Below are positions 46,115-55,440 of a stretch of 64,000 bases of DNA, piece after piece (position 1 is the first letter of the stretch; each line of letters begins with the position of its first letter). The position numbers and the translations under genes are program-made. The DNA comes from Solibacillus sp. R5-41 (GTDB lineage Bacteria; Bacillota; Bacilli; Bacillales_A; Planococcaceae), in NCBI RefSeq assembly GCF_002736105.1, contig NZ_CP024123.1, positions 3,030,001 through 3,094,000 of the forward strand, given 5' to 3'. The notes beneath the pieces are model-generated. The model searched no databases. It saw only the letters and a program-made list of their open reading frames with translations, and was not told the DNA's origin.

Positions 46115-46903
46115 TTAAAATTCATCCATCCTTTTTCTCAACTTCCTTTGAAATTTAAAAAAAATTCTATTAGTATAGATATCGTTTTTCGCCAATAATT
46201 TATATGCATCAAGCTGGCTTGAAGTTCGTATCACAATGTAGATACCAATTGCAATTAATCCAATACAGATTGGATAATAAGGTAATAAAAATTCAGTAGT
46301 AAAAAACCTTCTTTCGATTCCTAAAGTTAATATTCCAGAGATAAATAAACCGGAACCCGCTAGATTAATAACGAAATATCTTTTCTTTAAATTTTTGTAT
46401 CTATTAGTCAACTCTTTAAGGTAATTTTCATCAAATAGCAAGGGTTCTGTTTTTAATACTTTATATTGATTTTCTTCAATAAATGATGTTGATACAAACA
46501 TCCCGATACCAAATGTAGCTAAAACAATGGTTGGGATTATATATATTGCTGGGTCTTGATTAAATATGAAATAGGGAATACAGGATAAGGCGATTAAGAA
46601 AAAACCTAACGCTAAATATTTTGAAACCCTATTTGCAGACAATAAATATCCTTCTGCCATTTCTTTGCTAACATAATATCCGGCTTTTTTATCATTGCTT
46701 GGCTCAACAGAATCCTTTAATAAATAGTCGATAGTTACCTCAAAAACATTTCCAATCATAAGAAGCCTTTCTGTCTCTGGGTATCCTTGGCCATTTTCCC
46801 ATTTACTAATTGCTTGCCTTGTTGTGTTTAGTTTTTCCGCTAATGCTTCTTGAGACAGTCCTTTTTCTTTTCTTAATTTAAAAAGTTTTTCACCAAATGT
46901 CAT
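46115..46903 (-). CDS. XRE-family HTH regulator with membrane domain
   Basis: 262 aa. Residues 1-62 are an XRE helix-turn-helix (LFKLRKEKGLSQEALAEKLN, ISKWENGQGYPETERLLMI). Four hydrophobic segments follow at about 90-110, 113-133, 175-195 and 202-225. Such membrane-tethered XRE proteins often sense envelope stress, but the ligand is unknown. ATG is preceded by AAAGGAG. Confidence 0.85.
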   Translation of the reverse strand: MTFGEKLFKLRKEKGLSQEALAEKLNTTRQAISKWENGQGYPETERLLMIGNVFEVTIDYLLKDSVEPSNDKKAGYYVSKEMAEGYLLSANRVSKYLALGFFLIALSCIPYFIFNQDPAIYIIPTIVLATFGIGMFVSTSFIEENQYKVLKTEPLLFDENYLKELTNRYKNLKKRYFVINLAGSGLFISGILTLGIERRFFTTEFLLPYYPICIGLIAIGIYIVIRTSSQLDAYKLLAKNDIYTNRIFFKFQRKLRKRMDEF

Positions 46904-47046
46904 TTGTATGAACTCCTTTAAATATAGGTTTATATATATTGTAACAAATTCCCTTTACGTATTAGCAAAATGAATACACTAAATATTCTGTCATTAAAAG
47001 ATAAATAATTAATTATTCGCTCAGTTTTTTTACAGCCCAATTTCCC

Positions 47047-47232
47047 CTACTTGTTACTACTCATCTTCTTTAATTTGGACACAACAAATATAATGGTAGC
47101 AATGACTACACCTAGAAAAACGACGATATTTGATATTGACTCGCTAATTCTTGGTATTGAATTCAGGTAAATTTTCAAAAAGACTAATAATCCCAACGTT
47201 AAAATAACTCCTGCAACCTTCATTTTGACCAT
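47047..47232 (-). CDS. Small two-helix membrane protein
   Basis: 61 aa from the ATG at 47232 behind GGAGGG. Two membrane helices (about residues 5-22 and 31-51) and a basic C-terminus. Possibly co-regulated with the XRE gene downstream on the same strand. Function unknown. Confidence 0.55.
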   Translation of the reverse strand: MVKMKVAGVILTLGLLVFLKIYLNSIPRISESISNIVVFLGVVIATIIFVVSKLKKMSSNK

Positions 47233-47423
47233 GATTTTTCCCTCCATTAATAAATTTCACTTCACTATTTACTTTAGAAATAAAGGGCATACAGTTCTAC
47301 CATCTTGGAGTTGCACTTTGACAACTTACGGTTGCATTTATGTAATACCGTACAATTTTATATAGGAATTCGTGTCAATCGTATTAATTTTTCCTGTCAA
47401 CTTAACCCGATGTTGTTTTAAAT

Positions 47424-47474
47424 AAAATGAAAAGACATAGCCCGCTTGATCGCTAAGCCATGCCTTTTCATTTT
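47424..47474. other. Large palindrome between two small genes
   Basis: AAAATGAAAAG-CAT-G.../...CATG-CTTTTCATTTT with short mismatches. T runs on both sides would allow termination in either direction. Confidence 0.55.
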
Positions 47475-47546
47475 CAAAATCCGATGCATCAATTTTTCAC
47501 TTCATGACCTAGTCTTGCATATACTAACAAAAAGGAGATGATGAAC

Positions 47547-47738
47547 GTGCGGAAAGGTTATAATCCATACTTACTTCCACCTTGGTTACGGAAAACTCGT
47601 TTTTATATTAAACACTGCATCATCCCCATAACGATTTTCCAAGCTATCCGAACAATATTTTTCCCGACAACAGGCGATATTATTTTACTCGTTCTTTTAA
47701 TTGGACTTAGTTATTTATTTACTTGTGATTATCTCTAG
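47547..47738 (+). CDS. Small hypothetical membrane protein
   Basis: 63 aa from the GTG at 47547, spaced 9 nt from AAAGGAG; two ATGs lie closer to the ribosome site. Basic Pro/Arg-rich N-terminus (RKGYNPYLLPPWLRKTRFY), then two hydrophobic stretches. Its end overlaps the convergent SpoVID-like gene by 20 bp. Function unknown. Confidence 0.6.
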   Translation: MRKGYNPYLLPPWLRKTRFYIKHCIIPITIFQAIRTIFFPTTGDIILLVLLIGLSYLFTCDYL

Positions 47739-48459
47739 CTTTTGGAATGACAATTTGATGTACTTTATACGCTTCAGACAGTTCGTGATAAAAGTCATCT
47801 GAAGGTACGGTATACATCAATTGTTCTTCCAGTTGCTTTGGAGATTCAGCGACTTCATTCACTACATTAAGCACGACCGTTTCTTTTACTTCAGCAATCT
47901 CCGGAACTTTATTTACTTCAGGTGTTTCATGAATTACATTTGCTTCATACGTTTCTTGAATGGCACTTGCTTCAAGCGTTTCTGAAAGGGTATTTATTTT
48001 TAATTCAAGTTCGTCATTTTCGTCCTTAAATACCAATATTTCTTGATTGTCGATTTTCTCTACGACATTATCTTCATATTGACACCGAACATTCCACTTT
48101 ACCTGACAGCCTCCATCAAATACCGCACTTTGCTCTCCCTCAATTATGACTTTCACACCGTCAAGCTGCTTAGCCGTATCTGGTAAATCAATACCAAATG
48201 GTAAGGCATATTCAAAATAGCCAACGTTATCACTAAAATCTAATTCTTCAATATAGGCGCCTTTTTGTAATGTCGCTTCCGCCGTATTATTGAAAGCAAC
48301 TTCTACAGCAAAATGATAAATACCATTTAGTCGCATCGAATTGTCGAGTTCCACCGGCACCCATTGTGGTGAAATTTTTAACGATTGTACTTCTGCTACA
48401 GAACCCAAATGGTTTGGAAAAAAGAAGTACTCATCCATTTCCCAGGAAATATCCTTCAT
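47719..48459 (-). CDS. SpoVID-like spore coat morphogenetic protein lacking LysM
   Basis: 246 aa. The N-terminal ~130 residues are a beta-rich domain starting MKDISWEMDEYFFFPNHLG, similar in layout to the SpoVID N-terminus. An acidic linker of repeated E-T/V-E-V units follows, and a C-terminal YHELSEAYKVHQIVIPK segment. B. subtilis spoVID lies upstream of hemL at this place but is over twice as long and ends in LysM, which is missing here. Identification is by position and the N-terminal domain. Confidence 0.65.
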   Translation of the reverse strand: MKDISWEMDEYFFFPNHLGSVAEVQSLKISPQWVPVELDNSMRLNGIYHFAVEVAFNNTAEATLQKGAYIEELDFSDNVGYFEYALPFGIDLPDTAKQLDGVKVIIEGEQSAVFDGGCQVKWNVRCQYEDNVVEKIDNQEILVFKDENDELELKINTLSETLEASAIQETYEANVIHETPEVNKVPEIAEVKETVVLNVVNEVAESPKQLEEQLMYTVPSDDFYHELSEAYKVHQIVIPKARDNHK

Positions 48460-48578
48460 CTGATCCCCCCTCGAATAACTCTATGTGCAATCTATTCTCT
48501 TTATGAAAAACTTTATGATATCGACACATTACGTGCTTTAATAGACAATTTACCAAACCGTATGTACATAATAAATGC

Positions 48579-48617
48579 AAAAATGACATTTCGACCCGTA
48601 GGCAAAATGTCATTTTA
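48579..48617 (-). terminator. Hairpin at the 3' side of the hem operon
   Basis: AAAATGACATTT/AAAATGTCATTTT stem beyond the repeat that follows hemL. It could act as the hem operon terminator. Confidence 0.5.
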
Positions 48618-48620
48618 TTA

Positions 48621-48795
48621 TTCAGTAGATAACTCCCACCTCTACAGATGGTAAGATGAATGCTATTTCAGTCTTTTTTCAGTGGATATTCAAACGCCCA
48701 CTGAATGAAAATAATGCCTCCGGCGGATGTCACAGACTTTGAATTGTGCGAGCACAATTCAAAATCTGGACGCAATTACGCCAAGGCGAAATTGA
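48621..48795 (+). repeat. Interspersed repeat family 1, copy C
   Basis: About 175 nt just downstream of hemL. CTCCCACCTCTACAGATGG, TTCAGTGG...CCCACTGAA, GCCTCCGGCGGATGTCACAG, a TTTGAATTGTGC/GCACAATTCAAA hairpin, AATCTGGACGCAATTACGCC. The third hairpin differs in sequence from copy A but remains palindromic. Confidence 0.85.
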
Positions 48796-48805
48796 ACAAT
48801 TGTTA

Positions 48806-50095
48806 TTAACGAGCTAATTTTTCAAACACCTTATGGAATGCTTGTACCGTTTTTTCGATATGCGCTTCTGTATGTGCTGTCGAAATAAAGAGACCTTCGA
48901 ATTGAGATGGTGGTAAGAAAATGCCTTCTTCCGCCATTAATTTAAAGTACTCCGCAAATAATGCTAAATCAGAAGTTTTTGCCGATTCAAAATCAATAAC
49001 ATCTTCATTCGTGAAGAAAAAGCCTATCATCGAACCCGCACGATTTACAGTATGTGGAATATTGTATTTTGATGCCGCTTCACGGAAACCAGCTTCTAAT
49101 TGGTCACCAAGCTTGCGGAAATATGTGTATGTTTCTTTGTTTAAACGTGATAATGTTTCAAAACCTGCCGTCATTGCAAGTGGATTTCCTGATAACGTAC
49201 CCGCTTGATAAATCGGACCTGCTGGCGCAATATTTTCCATTATTTCACGTTTCCCGCCGAATGCACCTACTGGTAAGCCACCACCAATTACTTTCCCAAG
49301 ACAAGTAAGATCTGGTTGGATGCCAAAATATTCTTGTGCGCAACCATAATCGACACGGAAGCCTGTCATGACTTCATCAAATATTAACACCGTACCATTT
49401 TCTTCTGTTAGCTTGCGTAAGCCTTCTAAAAAGCCTGGTTGTGGTGGAACAACGCCCATATTTCCTGCAACAGGCTCTAAAATAACAGCGGCTAATTCTT
49501 GACCATATTTTTCGAATACTAATTTTGCTGATTCCAAATCATTGTACGCAACCGTTAACGTATTTTTTGCAACAGCCACAGGTACACCTGGAGAATCTGG
49601 TAAACCTAATGTCGCAACACCTGAACCCGCTTTAATTAGTAATGAATCCCCGTGCCCATGATAAGAACCTTCGAATTTTAAGATTTTGTCGCGTCCTGTA
49701 TATCCGCGCGCTAAACGAAGAGCTGACATCGTTGCTTCCGTTCCTGAAGAAACAAAGCGAATCATTTCGACAGACGGTAAGCGATCTAATACTAATTTCG
49801 CTAATTTATTTTCAGATAATGTTGGCGCGCCAAATGAAGCACCTTTTGCCGCTTGTTCTTGAATAGCTGTGACAACTTCTGGATGCGTATGTCCTAAAAT
49901 AAGCGGTCCCCATGATAAAACATAGTCAATATATTCATTGCCATCAATGTCTTTAATAACGGCACCTGAACCAGACTCCATAAAAATCGGCTCTAGGTTA
50001 ACCGATTTAAATGCTCGTACGGGTGAATTTACACCACCAGGCATTAAATCAATTGCTTCTGTAAATGCTGCTTTAGAATTTTCATAAGTACGCAT
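48806..50095 (-). CDS. hemL: Glutamate-1-semialdehyde 2,1-aminomutase
   Basis: 429 aa PLP enzyme giving 5-aminolevulinate. [34 protein letters not shown] and the PLP Lys in [18 protein letters not shown], followed by [17 protein letters not shown]. Last gene of hemAXCDBL, one base after hemB. A GAGGAGAAAT site precedes the ATG. Confidence 0.97.
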   Translation of the reverse strand: MRTYENSKAAFTEAIDLMPGGVNSPVRAFKSVNLEPIFMESGSGAVIKDIDGNEYIDYVLSWGPLILGHTHPEVVTAIQEQAAKGASFGAPTLSENKLAKLVLDRLPSVEMIRFVSSGTEATMSALRLARGYTGRDKILKFEGSYHGHGDSLLIKAGSGVATLGLPDSPGVPVAVAKNTLTVAYNDLESAKLVFEKYGQELAAVILEPVAGNMGVVPPQPGFLEGLRKLTEENGTVLIFDEVMTGFRVDYGCAQEYFGIQPDLTCLGKVIGGGLPVGAFGGKREIMENIAPAGPIYQAGTLSGNPLAMTAGFETLSRLNKETYTYFRKLGDQLEAGFREAASKYNIPHTVNRAGSMIGFFFTNEDVIDFESAKTSDLALFAEYFKLMAEEGIFLPPSQFEGLFISTAHTEAHIEKTVQAFHKVFEKLAR

Positions 50096-50096
50096 A

Positions 50097-51077
50097 TTAT
50101 TTCTCCTCCAACCAACGACACACGTCTTTTGCGTGGTACGTAATAATTAAATCGGATCCTGCACGTTTCATGCCAAGCAATGTTTCCAAAACAACCGCTT
50201 TTTCATTAATCCAACCATTCCCGGCAGCGGCTTTGACCATTGAATATTCACCCGACACATTGTAAGCAACAACTGGAACTGGGAAGCTATTTTTCACATC
50301 CCGGATAATATCCATATAAGCAAGCGCTGGCTTCACAATTAAGAAATCGGCACCTTCATCAATATCTGAAGTCGCTTCACGAATCGCTTCCATACGATTG
50401 GACGGATCCATTTGATACGTTTTACGATCACCAAATTTCGGTGCACCATCCGCAGCTTCACGGAAAGGTCCATAATAGCTCGATGCGTATTTCACAGCGT
50501 AAGACATAATCGGAATATGCTCAAAGCCTGCTGCGTCTAAACCTGCACGAATCGCCGACACGAAGCCGTCCATCATGTTCGATGGTGCGATAATGTCCGC
50601 GCCTGCCTGTGCTTGTGAAACAGCTGTACGCGCTAAAACATCAAGTGAAGGGTCATTTAAAATTTGATTGCCTTCTACGACACCACAGTGTCCGTGATCT
50701 GTAAATTCACATAAGCACGTATCTGCAATGACTAATAGCTCCGGATGACGTGCCTTAATAAGACGAGTTGCCTCTTGTACAATTCCGTGATTATGGAACG
50801 CACCAGTACCAACAGCATCTTTTTCAGCTGGAATACCGAATAATAATACCGCACGAATACCTAAAGTAACAATTTCATCTACTTCTGTCGCCAAATTATC
50901 TAAAGAAAGCTGAAATACACCTGGCATTGAGCTTACTTCATTTTTAATGTTTTCGCCTTCAATAATAAATAATGGATAAATTAAATCCTCTTTGTTTAAG
51001 TATGTTTCCTTTACTAATGCACGCATACCTGCACTTTGACGTAGGCGGCGATGACGTTGGAAAAATAGTTCAGTCAT
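50097..51077 (-). CDS. hemB: Porphobilinogen synthase
   Basis: 326 aa. Condenses two 5-aminolevulinates. Zinc-site cysteines in [15 protein letters not shown] and active-site Lys regions [16 protein letters not shown] and [14 protein letters not shown]. The ATG at 51077 overlaps the hemD stop by 4 nt (ATGA) and has GGAGG upstream; longer in-frame starts only read back into hemD. Confidence 0.97.
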   Translation of the reverse strand: MTELFFQRHRRLRQSAGMRALVKETYLNKEDLIYPLFIIEGENIKNEVSSMPGVFQLSLDNLATEVDEIVTLGIRAVLLFGIPAEKDAVGTGAFHNHGIVQEATRLIKARHPELLVIADTCLCEFTDHGHCGVVEGNQILNDPSLDVLARTAVSQAQAGADIIAPSNMMDGFVSAIRAGLDAAGFEHIPIMSYAVKYASSYYGPFREAADGAPKFGDRKTYQMDPSNRMEAIREATSDIDEGADFLIVKPALAYMDIIRDVKNSFPVPVVAYNVSGEYSMVKAAAGNGWINEKAVVLETLLGMKRAGSDLIITYHAKDVCRWLEEK

Positions 51078-51817
51078 AATTTTGTTTCCTCCAAAATAAG
51101 TTGTTCGATAACGGCCTTCATCGTATATTGTTGCGGTTGGACAATCGGTGTAATCCCATATTTCGCTAAAGCTTGTGTCGTAACATGACCAATCGTTGCA
51201 AATTTGACGAATCTCCAATCAAGCATCGGGACTAGCTCCTGTGCATAAATTTCAACAGCAGACGGACTAGCAAAAATGACAATCGGTTCTGGTTCGCCAA
51301 TTAAAGTTTCATGAAGCGCTTGAATATACTTGATAGATGGCACCGTTTCATAAAGCGTCCATTCATCTGCGCCAATACCGTCCGCAATTGTCGACTTCGC
51401 AAGACTACCACGTAAAAATAGTGCACTGCCTTCATAGTCGAATTCTTGTACAAAAACGTCCGCACTATACACAGTTGGCATAAAATGATACGCCAAACCA
51501 TGTTGTTGTAGGCTTTCGGCTGTTCGCTCACCAACAACCGCAATTTTACATTGAATTGTAGATGCCGAAATCCCAAACCGCGTTAGTTTCGCTACAAATG
51601 CACTGACCGCATTTTGACTCGTAAAAATGAGCCAATCATAGTCATTACATTGTGTGAGACGCATTTCATCTTTATCCGACACCAATTCCTGTACTTCAAT
51701 GAGCGGAAACGTTTTCACGCGCCCACCACTTGCTTTAATAAAAGGTACAATCGATTGTATTTTGTTCGAACCGGTCAAAATAATCGTTTTACCTGCTAGC
51801 GGCAATTTACTCGGCAT
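51074..51817 (-). CDS. hemD: Uroporphyrinogen-III synthase
   Basis: 247 aa, two-lobed HemD fold with low sequence conservation: [51 protein letters not shown] and [19 protein letters not shown]. It closes hydroxymethylbilane into uroporphyrinogen III. It overlaps hemC by 11 nt and hemB by 4 nt, so translation is coupled. Confidence 0.93.
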   Translation of the reverse strand: MPSKLPLAGKTIILTGSNKIQSIVPFIKASGGRVKTFPLIEVQELVSDKDEMRLTQCNDYDWLIFTSQNAVSAFVAKLTRFGISASTIQCKIAVVGERTAESLQQHGLAYHFMPTVYSADVFVQEFDYEGSALFLRGSLAKSTIADGIGADEWTLYETVPSIKYIQALHETLIGEPEPIVIFASPSAVEIYAQELVPMLDWRFVKFATIGHVTTQALAKYGITPIVQPQQYTMKAVIEQLILEETKL

Positions 51818-52739
51818 CAAGCTCAGCCTTCACCTTTTGAATTAAGTCAAATGCTCCTTGCTCCGTCAATAATCGAGCAACTTCTTTTCCGACAGCATCT
51901 GCATTTGTACCTGTTATAGACTCCTTAAAGAAAATAGAGGCGTCTGGTGCTGCAACTAAACCTGTTAATGTAATCGATTCCCCGTCCACTGTCGCATAAC
52001 CTGCGATTGGTACTTGACATCCGCCATCCATCGCCGCTAAAAATGAGCGTTCGGCATGAGCTGCTTGCCAAGTCAGTGCATCTGTCAATTTCGCTAATTG
52101 CTCTAATAATTCCGCATCATCGGCACGACACTCAATTCCAAGTGACCCTTGTGCGACAGCAGGTAGACAAATATCGATATCTAAATACTCCGTTACAACT
52201 TCATCACTCCAGCCAAGACGTTTTAAGCCAGCAGCCGCTAAAATAATCGCATCGTACTCTTCTGTTTCTAATTTATTTAAACGAGTATCTACATTTCCAC
52301 GAATCCATTTAATTTCTAGGTCCGGTCGCACTTGTAAAAGCTGTGCACTACGGCGTAATGAGCTTGTCCCAACGACTGCTCCTTGTGGCAAATCTGCAAA
52401 TTTCACATGACCTTTTGAAATAAAGGCATCACGCGCATCTTCACGTGGTGGAATACAGCCAATTACAAGACCGTCTGGCAATACAGCAGGCATATCTTTC
52501 ATAGAATGCACGGCAAAATCTATTTCTTTATCATACAGTGCTTGCTCGATTTCTTTTACGAAAAGCCCTTTACCACCAACTTTTGATAATTGGACATCTA
52601 AAATACGGTCACCCTTCGTCACGATTTCTTGTATTTCAAAATCAAATGGGACACCCGCAGCTTTTAACTCATTAATAAACCAATTTGTTTGTGTTAAAGC
52701 TAATTTACTTTTTCGTGAACCGACAATAATTTTTCTCAA
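51807..52739 (-). CDS. hemC: Hydroxymethylbilane synthase
   Basis: 310 aa. [19 protein letters not shown] at the N-terminus, [15 protein letters not shown], and the dipyrromethane-binding Cys in [15 protein letters not shown]. Polymerises four porphobilinogens. Between hemX and hemD. Confidence 0.97.
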   Translation of the reverse strand: MRKIIVGSRKSKLALTQTNWFINELKAAGVPFDFEIQEIVTKGDRILDVQLSKVGGKGLFVKEIEQALYDKEIDFAVHSMKDMPAVLPDGLVIGCIPPREDARDAFISKGHVKFADLPQGAVVGTSSLRRSAQLLQVRPDLEIKWIRGNVDTRLNKLETEEYDAIILAAAGLKRLGWSDEVVTEYLDIDICLPAVAQGSLGIECRADDAELLEQLAKLTDALTWQAAHAERSFLAAMDGGCQVPIAGYATVDGESITLTGLVAAPDASIFFKESITGTNADAVGKEVARLLTEQGAFDLIQKVKAELDAE

Positions 52740-52757
52740 AATACTCCGACCTTTCTG

Positions 52758-53585
52758 TTAAACCCATAAATGGAAATTCGATAGTTTGCTGCCAAGGAAA
52801 AAATTAATAACAACAAGTAAAAATAAATAAACTTGTACCCAGGCAAATGTTACACCAACTAATTTACCTTGGCGATGTAATAATAAAATAAGTAAATAGA
52901 CAACAGATACGATAAATGAACTAATAATTTTCACATCGAAAACCGAAAGCCCTTCTAATGTCATATAGGCCCATTCTAACCCTAAAATTAGGCTAATAAG
53001 GAGCAATGGAACACCTACTATATTCGAATAACTTATCCATTTACTCATCTGTTGAAGACTTGGTAGCCTGGACCATAAATTATTAAGCTTCTTTTGTTTT
53101 AATATACGATATAAAATTAAATACAAAATCGAAAAAACAAAGGATAATGAAAAAGCTGCATAAGAAACAATAGCAAAGCTAATATGAATAAACAGCATTT
53201 CTGAAACAAGTGATTCTCCCACAATTTGAGTTGTCGTATTAGGTGCAAACATGTGGATCGTAACAAAAATGAAGCTTAATACATTAATAAAAAATACAGG
53301 TAAATCTACGCGGGCAATACAATGTAAAATGATGGATAGTGTTGTTAAAAGCCACGCATAAAAAAATACCCCTTCATATAAGGACAGTACTGGGAATCGT
53401 TTTGTTTCGACTATAAACAAGACGATGAATACTATTTGCATGATCCAAACAATGGATACAAACCAAAAAGCCACCCTTCTTGCTTTTAAGTTTTTATATA
53501 AATAATCAATAAAATACAGAACGATACTAAGCGCATAAAGAATAATCATGAGCTCATATAATCTAGTCATCGCTACTTCTGTCAT
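52758..53585 (-). CDS. hemX: HemX/CcsA-type membrane protein
   Basis: 275 aa with about eight membrane segments. It belongs to the cytochrome c assembly (CcsA-like) family, and HemX in B. subtilis limits glutamyl-tRNA reductase. The ATG at 53585 follows AGGAGAAGG; an upstream TTG is less likely. A gap of 245 nt with a family 1 fragment separates it from hemA. Confidence 0.9.
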   Translation of the reverse strand: MTEVAMTRLYELMIILYALSIVLYFIDYLYKNLKARRVAFWFVSIVWIMQIVFIVLFIVETKRFPVLSLYEGVFFYAWLLTTLSIILHCIARVDLPVFFINVLSFIFVTIHMFAPNTTTQIVGESLVSEMLFIHISFAIVSYAAFSLSFVFSILYLILYRILKQKKLNNLWSRLPSLQQMSKWISYSNIVGVPLLLISLILGLEWAYMTLEGLSVFDVKIISSFIVSVVYLLILLLHRQGKLVGVTFAWVQVYLFLLVVINFFLGSKLSNFHLWV

Positions 53586-53694
53586 ACGCAACCTTCTCCT
53601 AAAAAACTTCTCTATAGTTAAAATAATGTCAAAAAAGCGTCTTCACTATCTATAATTTTACCATATAGATACGAAAACGCTCCTGTTAATCTTC

Positions 53695-53785
53695 GTTCAG
53701 CAGAAGACCCCCACCTCTATGGGTGGTGAGATAAAAGCGGTGTTAGTATTTTTTTATGTGTTCAAACACGCACTGAACATCGCCC
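53695..53785 (+). repeat. Family 1 partial copy between hemA and hemX
   Basis: TTCAGCAGAAGACCCCCACC, TCTATGGGTGGTGAGATAAA and a TGTTCAAACA...CACTGAACA hairpin match the left half of family 1; the GGATGTCACAG half is missing. Being inside the hem operon, it would be transcribed in antisense orientation to its plus reading. Confidence 0.7.
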
Positions 53786-53830
53786 CATTGGTTAATAACG
53801 CGACGAACTTAAGCCAACTACTCCTCCTGC

Positions 53831-55189
53831 TTAATAAGATAAGCCTGGATTCACAGCTGTTTCATTTGTATTTTTGCGTGCATTGCTTTGCTCCTGTTGC
53901 TGAGCGCGCACTTCTTGCTGTACTTCCTCTTCAATTCCAAAAATTTGTTGGAATAACGCGAGTTGCTCACTTGCTTGAGTCGAATTCGCCATTTCCTTCA
54001 CTTGTAAAATCGGATTTTTTAGAAGTTGATTAATAATCGATTTCGTATGCTTACTTAAAATTTTTCGCTCACGGTCTGTTAACTCGGGCATTTTATTTTC
54101 AATACTAAGCATCGTTTCTTCTTGAATAGAAGCAGCCTTTTTACGCAGCGCCGAAATGACTGGGACTACACCAAGCGTATTAAACCAATCTTTAAATTGG
54201 ACAAGCTCTTCTTGAATCATCGCTGTAATTTCAGTAGCCGCACGTTCACGCTCTGCTAAGTTCGCTTGTACAATTCCTTGTAAATCATCAATATCATATA
54301 AGAAGATGTTCGGAATATCACCAATTTTTGGATCTAAATCACGTGGAACCGCAATGTCGACCATAAATAATGGATCAGCTTTACGGAGCTTTGCGACATC
54401 CTTCATCAAACCATGATCAATTACATAACTAGTTGCACCTGTCGAGCTTATTAAAATATCCGCTTCAAGCAATGTGCATTGTAACTCGTCCATTGATTTC
54501 GCATTGCCTTCAAACTTCGACGCTAAATGTTGCGCTTTTTCAAATGTACGATTAATAACTGTTACTTTTCCTACACCATTACCATACAAGTTTTGAATCG
54601 CTAGTTCACCCATTTTACCAGCACCTAATATCGCCACATGCTTGTTTTGTAAAGAACCAAATATTTTCTTTGCTAATTCAACTGCTGCATATGATACCGA
54701 AACAGCATTTTCTCCAATTGCTGTTTCATTATGCGCACGTTTGGCAAATGTAACCGCTTGCTTAAAGAGCTGATTATACACTGTTCCTGTTGTGCCCATT
54801 TCTTGACCTTGTAGGAAGCTCTTTTTTACTTGTCCTAAAATTTGCGTTTCGCCTAACACCATTGAGTCAATTCCAGCAATTACTCGGAATAAATGATTGA
54901 ACGTCTCATCTTCCTCGCGAATAAATAAATGGTCCTCAAACTGATCCATTGGAATTTTGAACCAATTAGCTAAAAAGTTTTTTACATAATAGCGTCCTGT
55001 GTGCAACTGATCAACAACCGCATATATTTCTGTACGGTTACACGTTGAAACGATTACATTTTCTAAGACACTTTTTTCCTGTTGTAGCGCTGCCATTGCA
55101 TTAGGTATATCCTGTTCAATGAAGGATAACTTTTCGCGAATTTCGACAGGCGCCGTTTTATAATTCAAGCCTACTACTAATGTATGCAT
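53831..55189 (-). CDS. hemA: Glutamyl-tRNA reductase
   Basis: 452 aa. Catalytic Cys in [32 protein letters not shown](P) motif [14 protein letters not shown], and a C-terminal dimerisation helix. First enzyme of C5 haem synthesis. First gene of hemAXCDBL. Confidence 0.97.
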   Translation of the reverse strand: MHTLVVGLNYKTAPVEIREKLSFIEQDIPNAMAALQQEKSVLENVIVSTCNRTEIYAVVDQLHTGRYYVKNFLANWFKIPMDQFEDHLFIREEDETFNHLFRVIAGIDSMVLGETQILGQVKKSFLQGQEMGTTGTVYNQLFKQAVTFAKRAHNETAIGENAVSVSYAAVELAKKIFGSLQNKHVAILGAGKMGELAIQNLYGNGVGKVTVINRTFEKAQHLASKFEGNAKSMDELQCTLLEADILISSTGATSYVIDHGLMKDVAKLRKADPLFMVDIAVPRDLDPKIGDIPNIFLYDIDDLQGIVQANLAERERAATEITAMIQEELVQFKDWFNTLGVVPVISALRKKAASIQEETMLSIENKMPELTDRERKILSKHTKSIINQLLKNPILQVKEMANSTQASEQLALFQQIFGIEEEVQQEVRAQQQEQSNARKNTNETAVNPGLSY

Positions 55190-55375
55190 GAACCCTCACA
55201 CCTCACACGTTTCATTCATGGTTTCTATTTTATCATAAAGAACATAATTTTCACTTTCATTTTGTGAACAAGCTATGAAAAGTATTTTTAATTAATAATG
55301 ATTCTAAAAGAAGTGTAACAAAGTTCCCGTTTCTTTTCAATGAACTTAGTCTATAGTTTGTCCGCTATGAATGAA

Positions 55376-55412
55376 AAAAAGGCATGTTGATTAAAACAAA
55401 CATGCCTTTTTA
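55376..55412 (-). terminator. Terminator after the SLH-vWA gene
   Basis: Stem AAAAAGGCATGTT/AACATGCCTTTTT on the minus strand, downstream of the SLH-vWA stop. Confidence 0.85.
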
Positions 55413-55440
55413 AATAGATGCGAATTTATACCACTATAAT

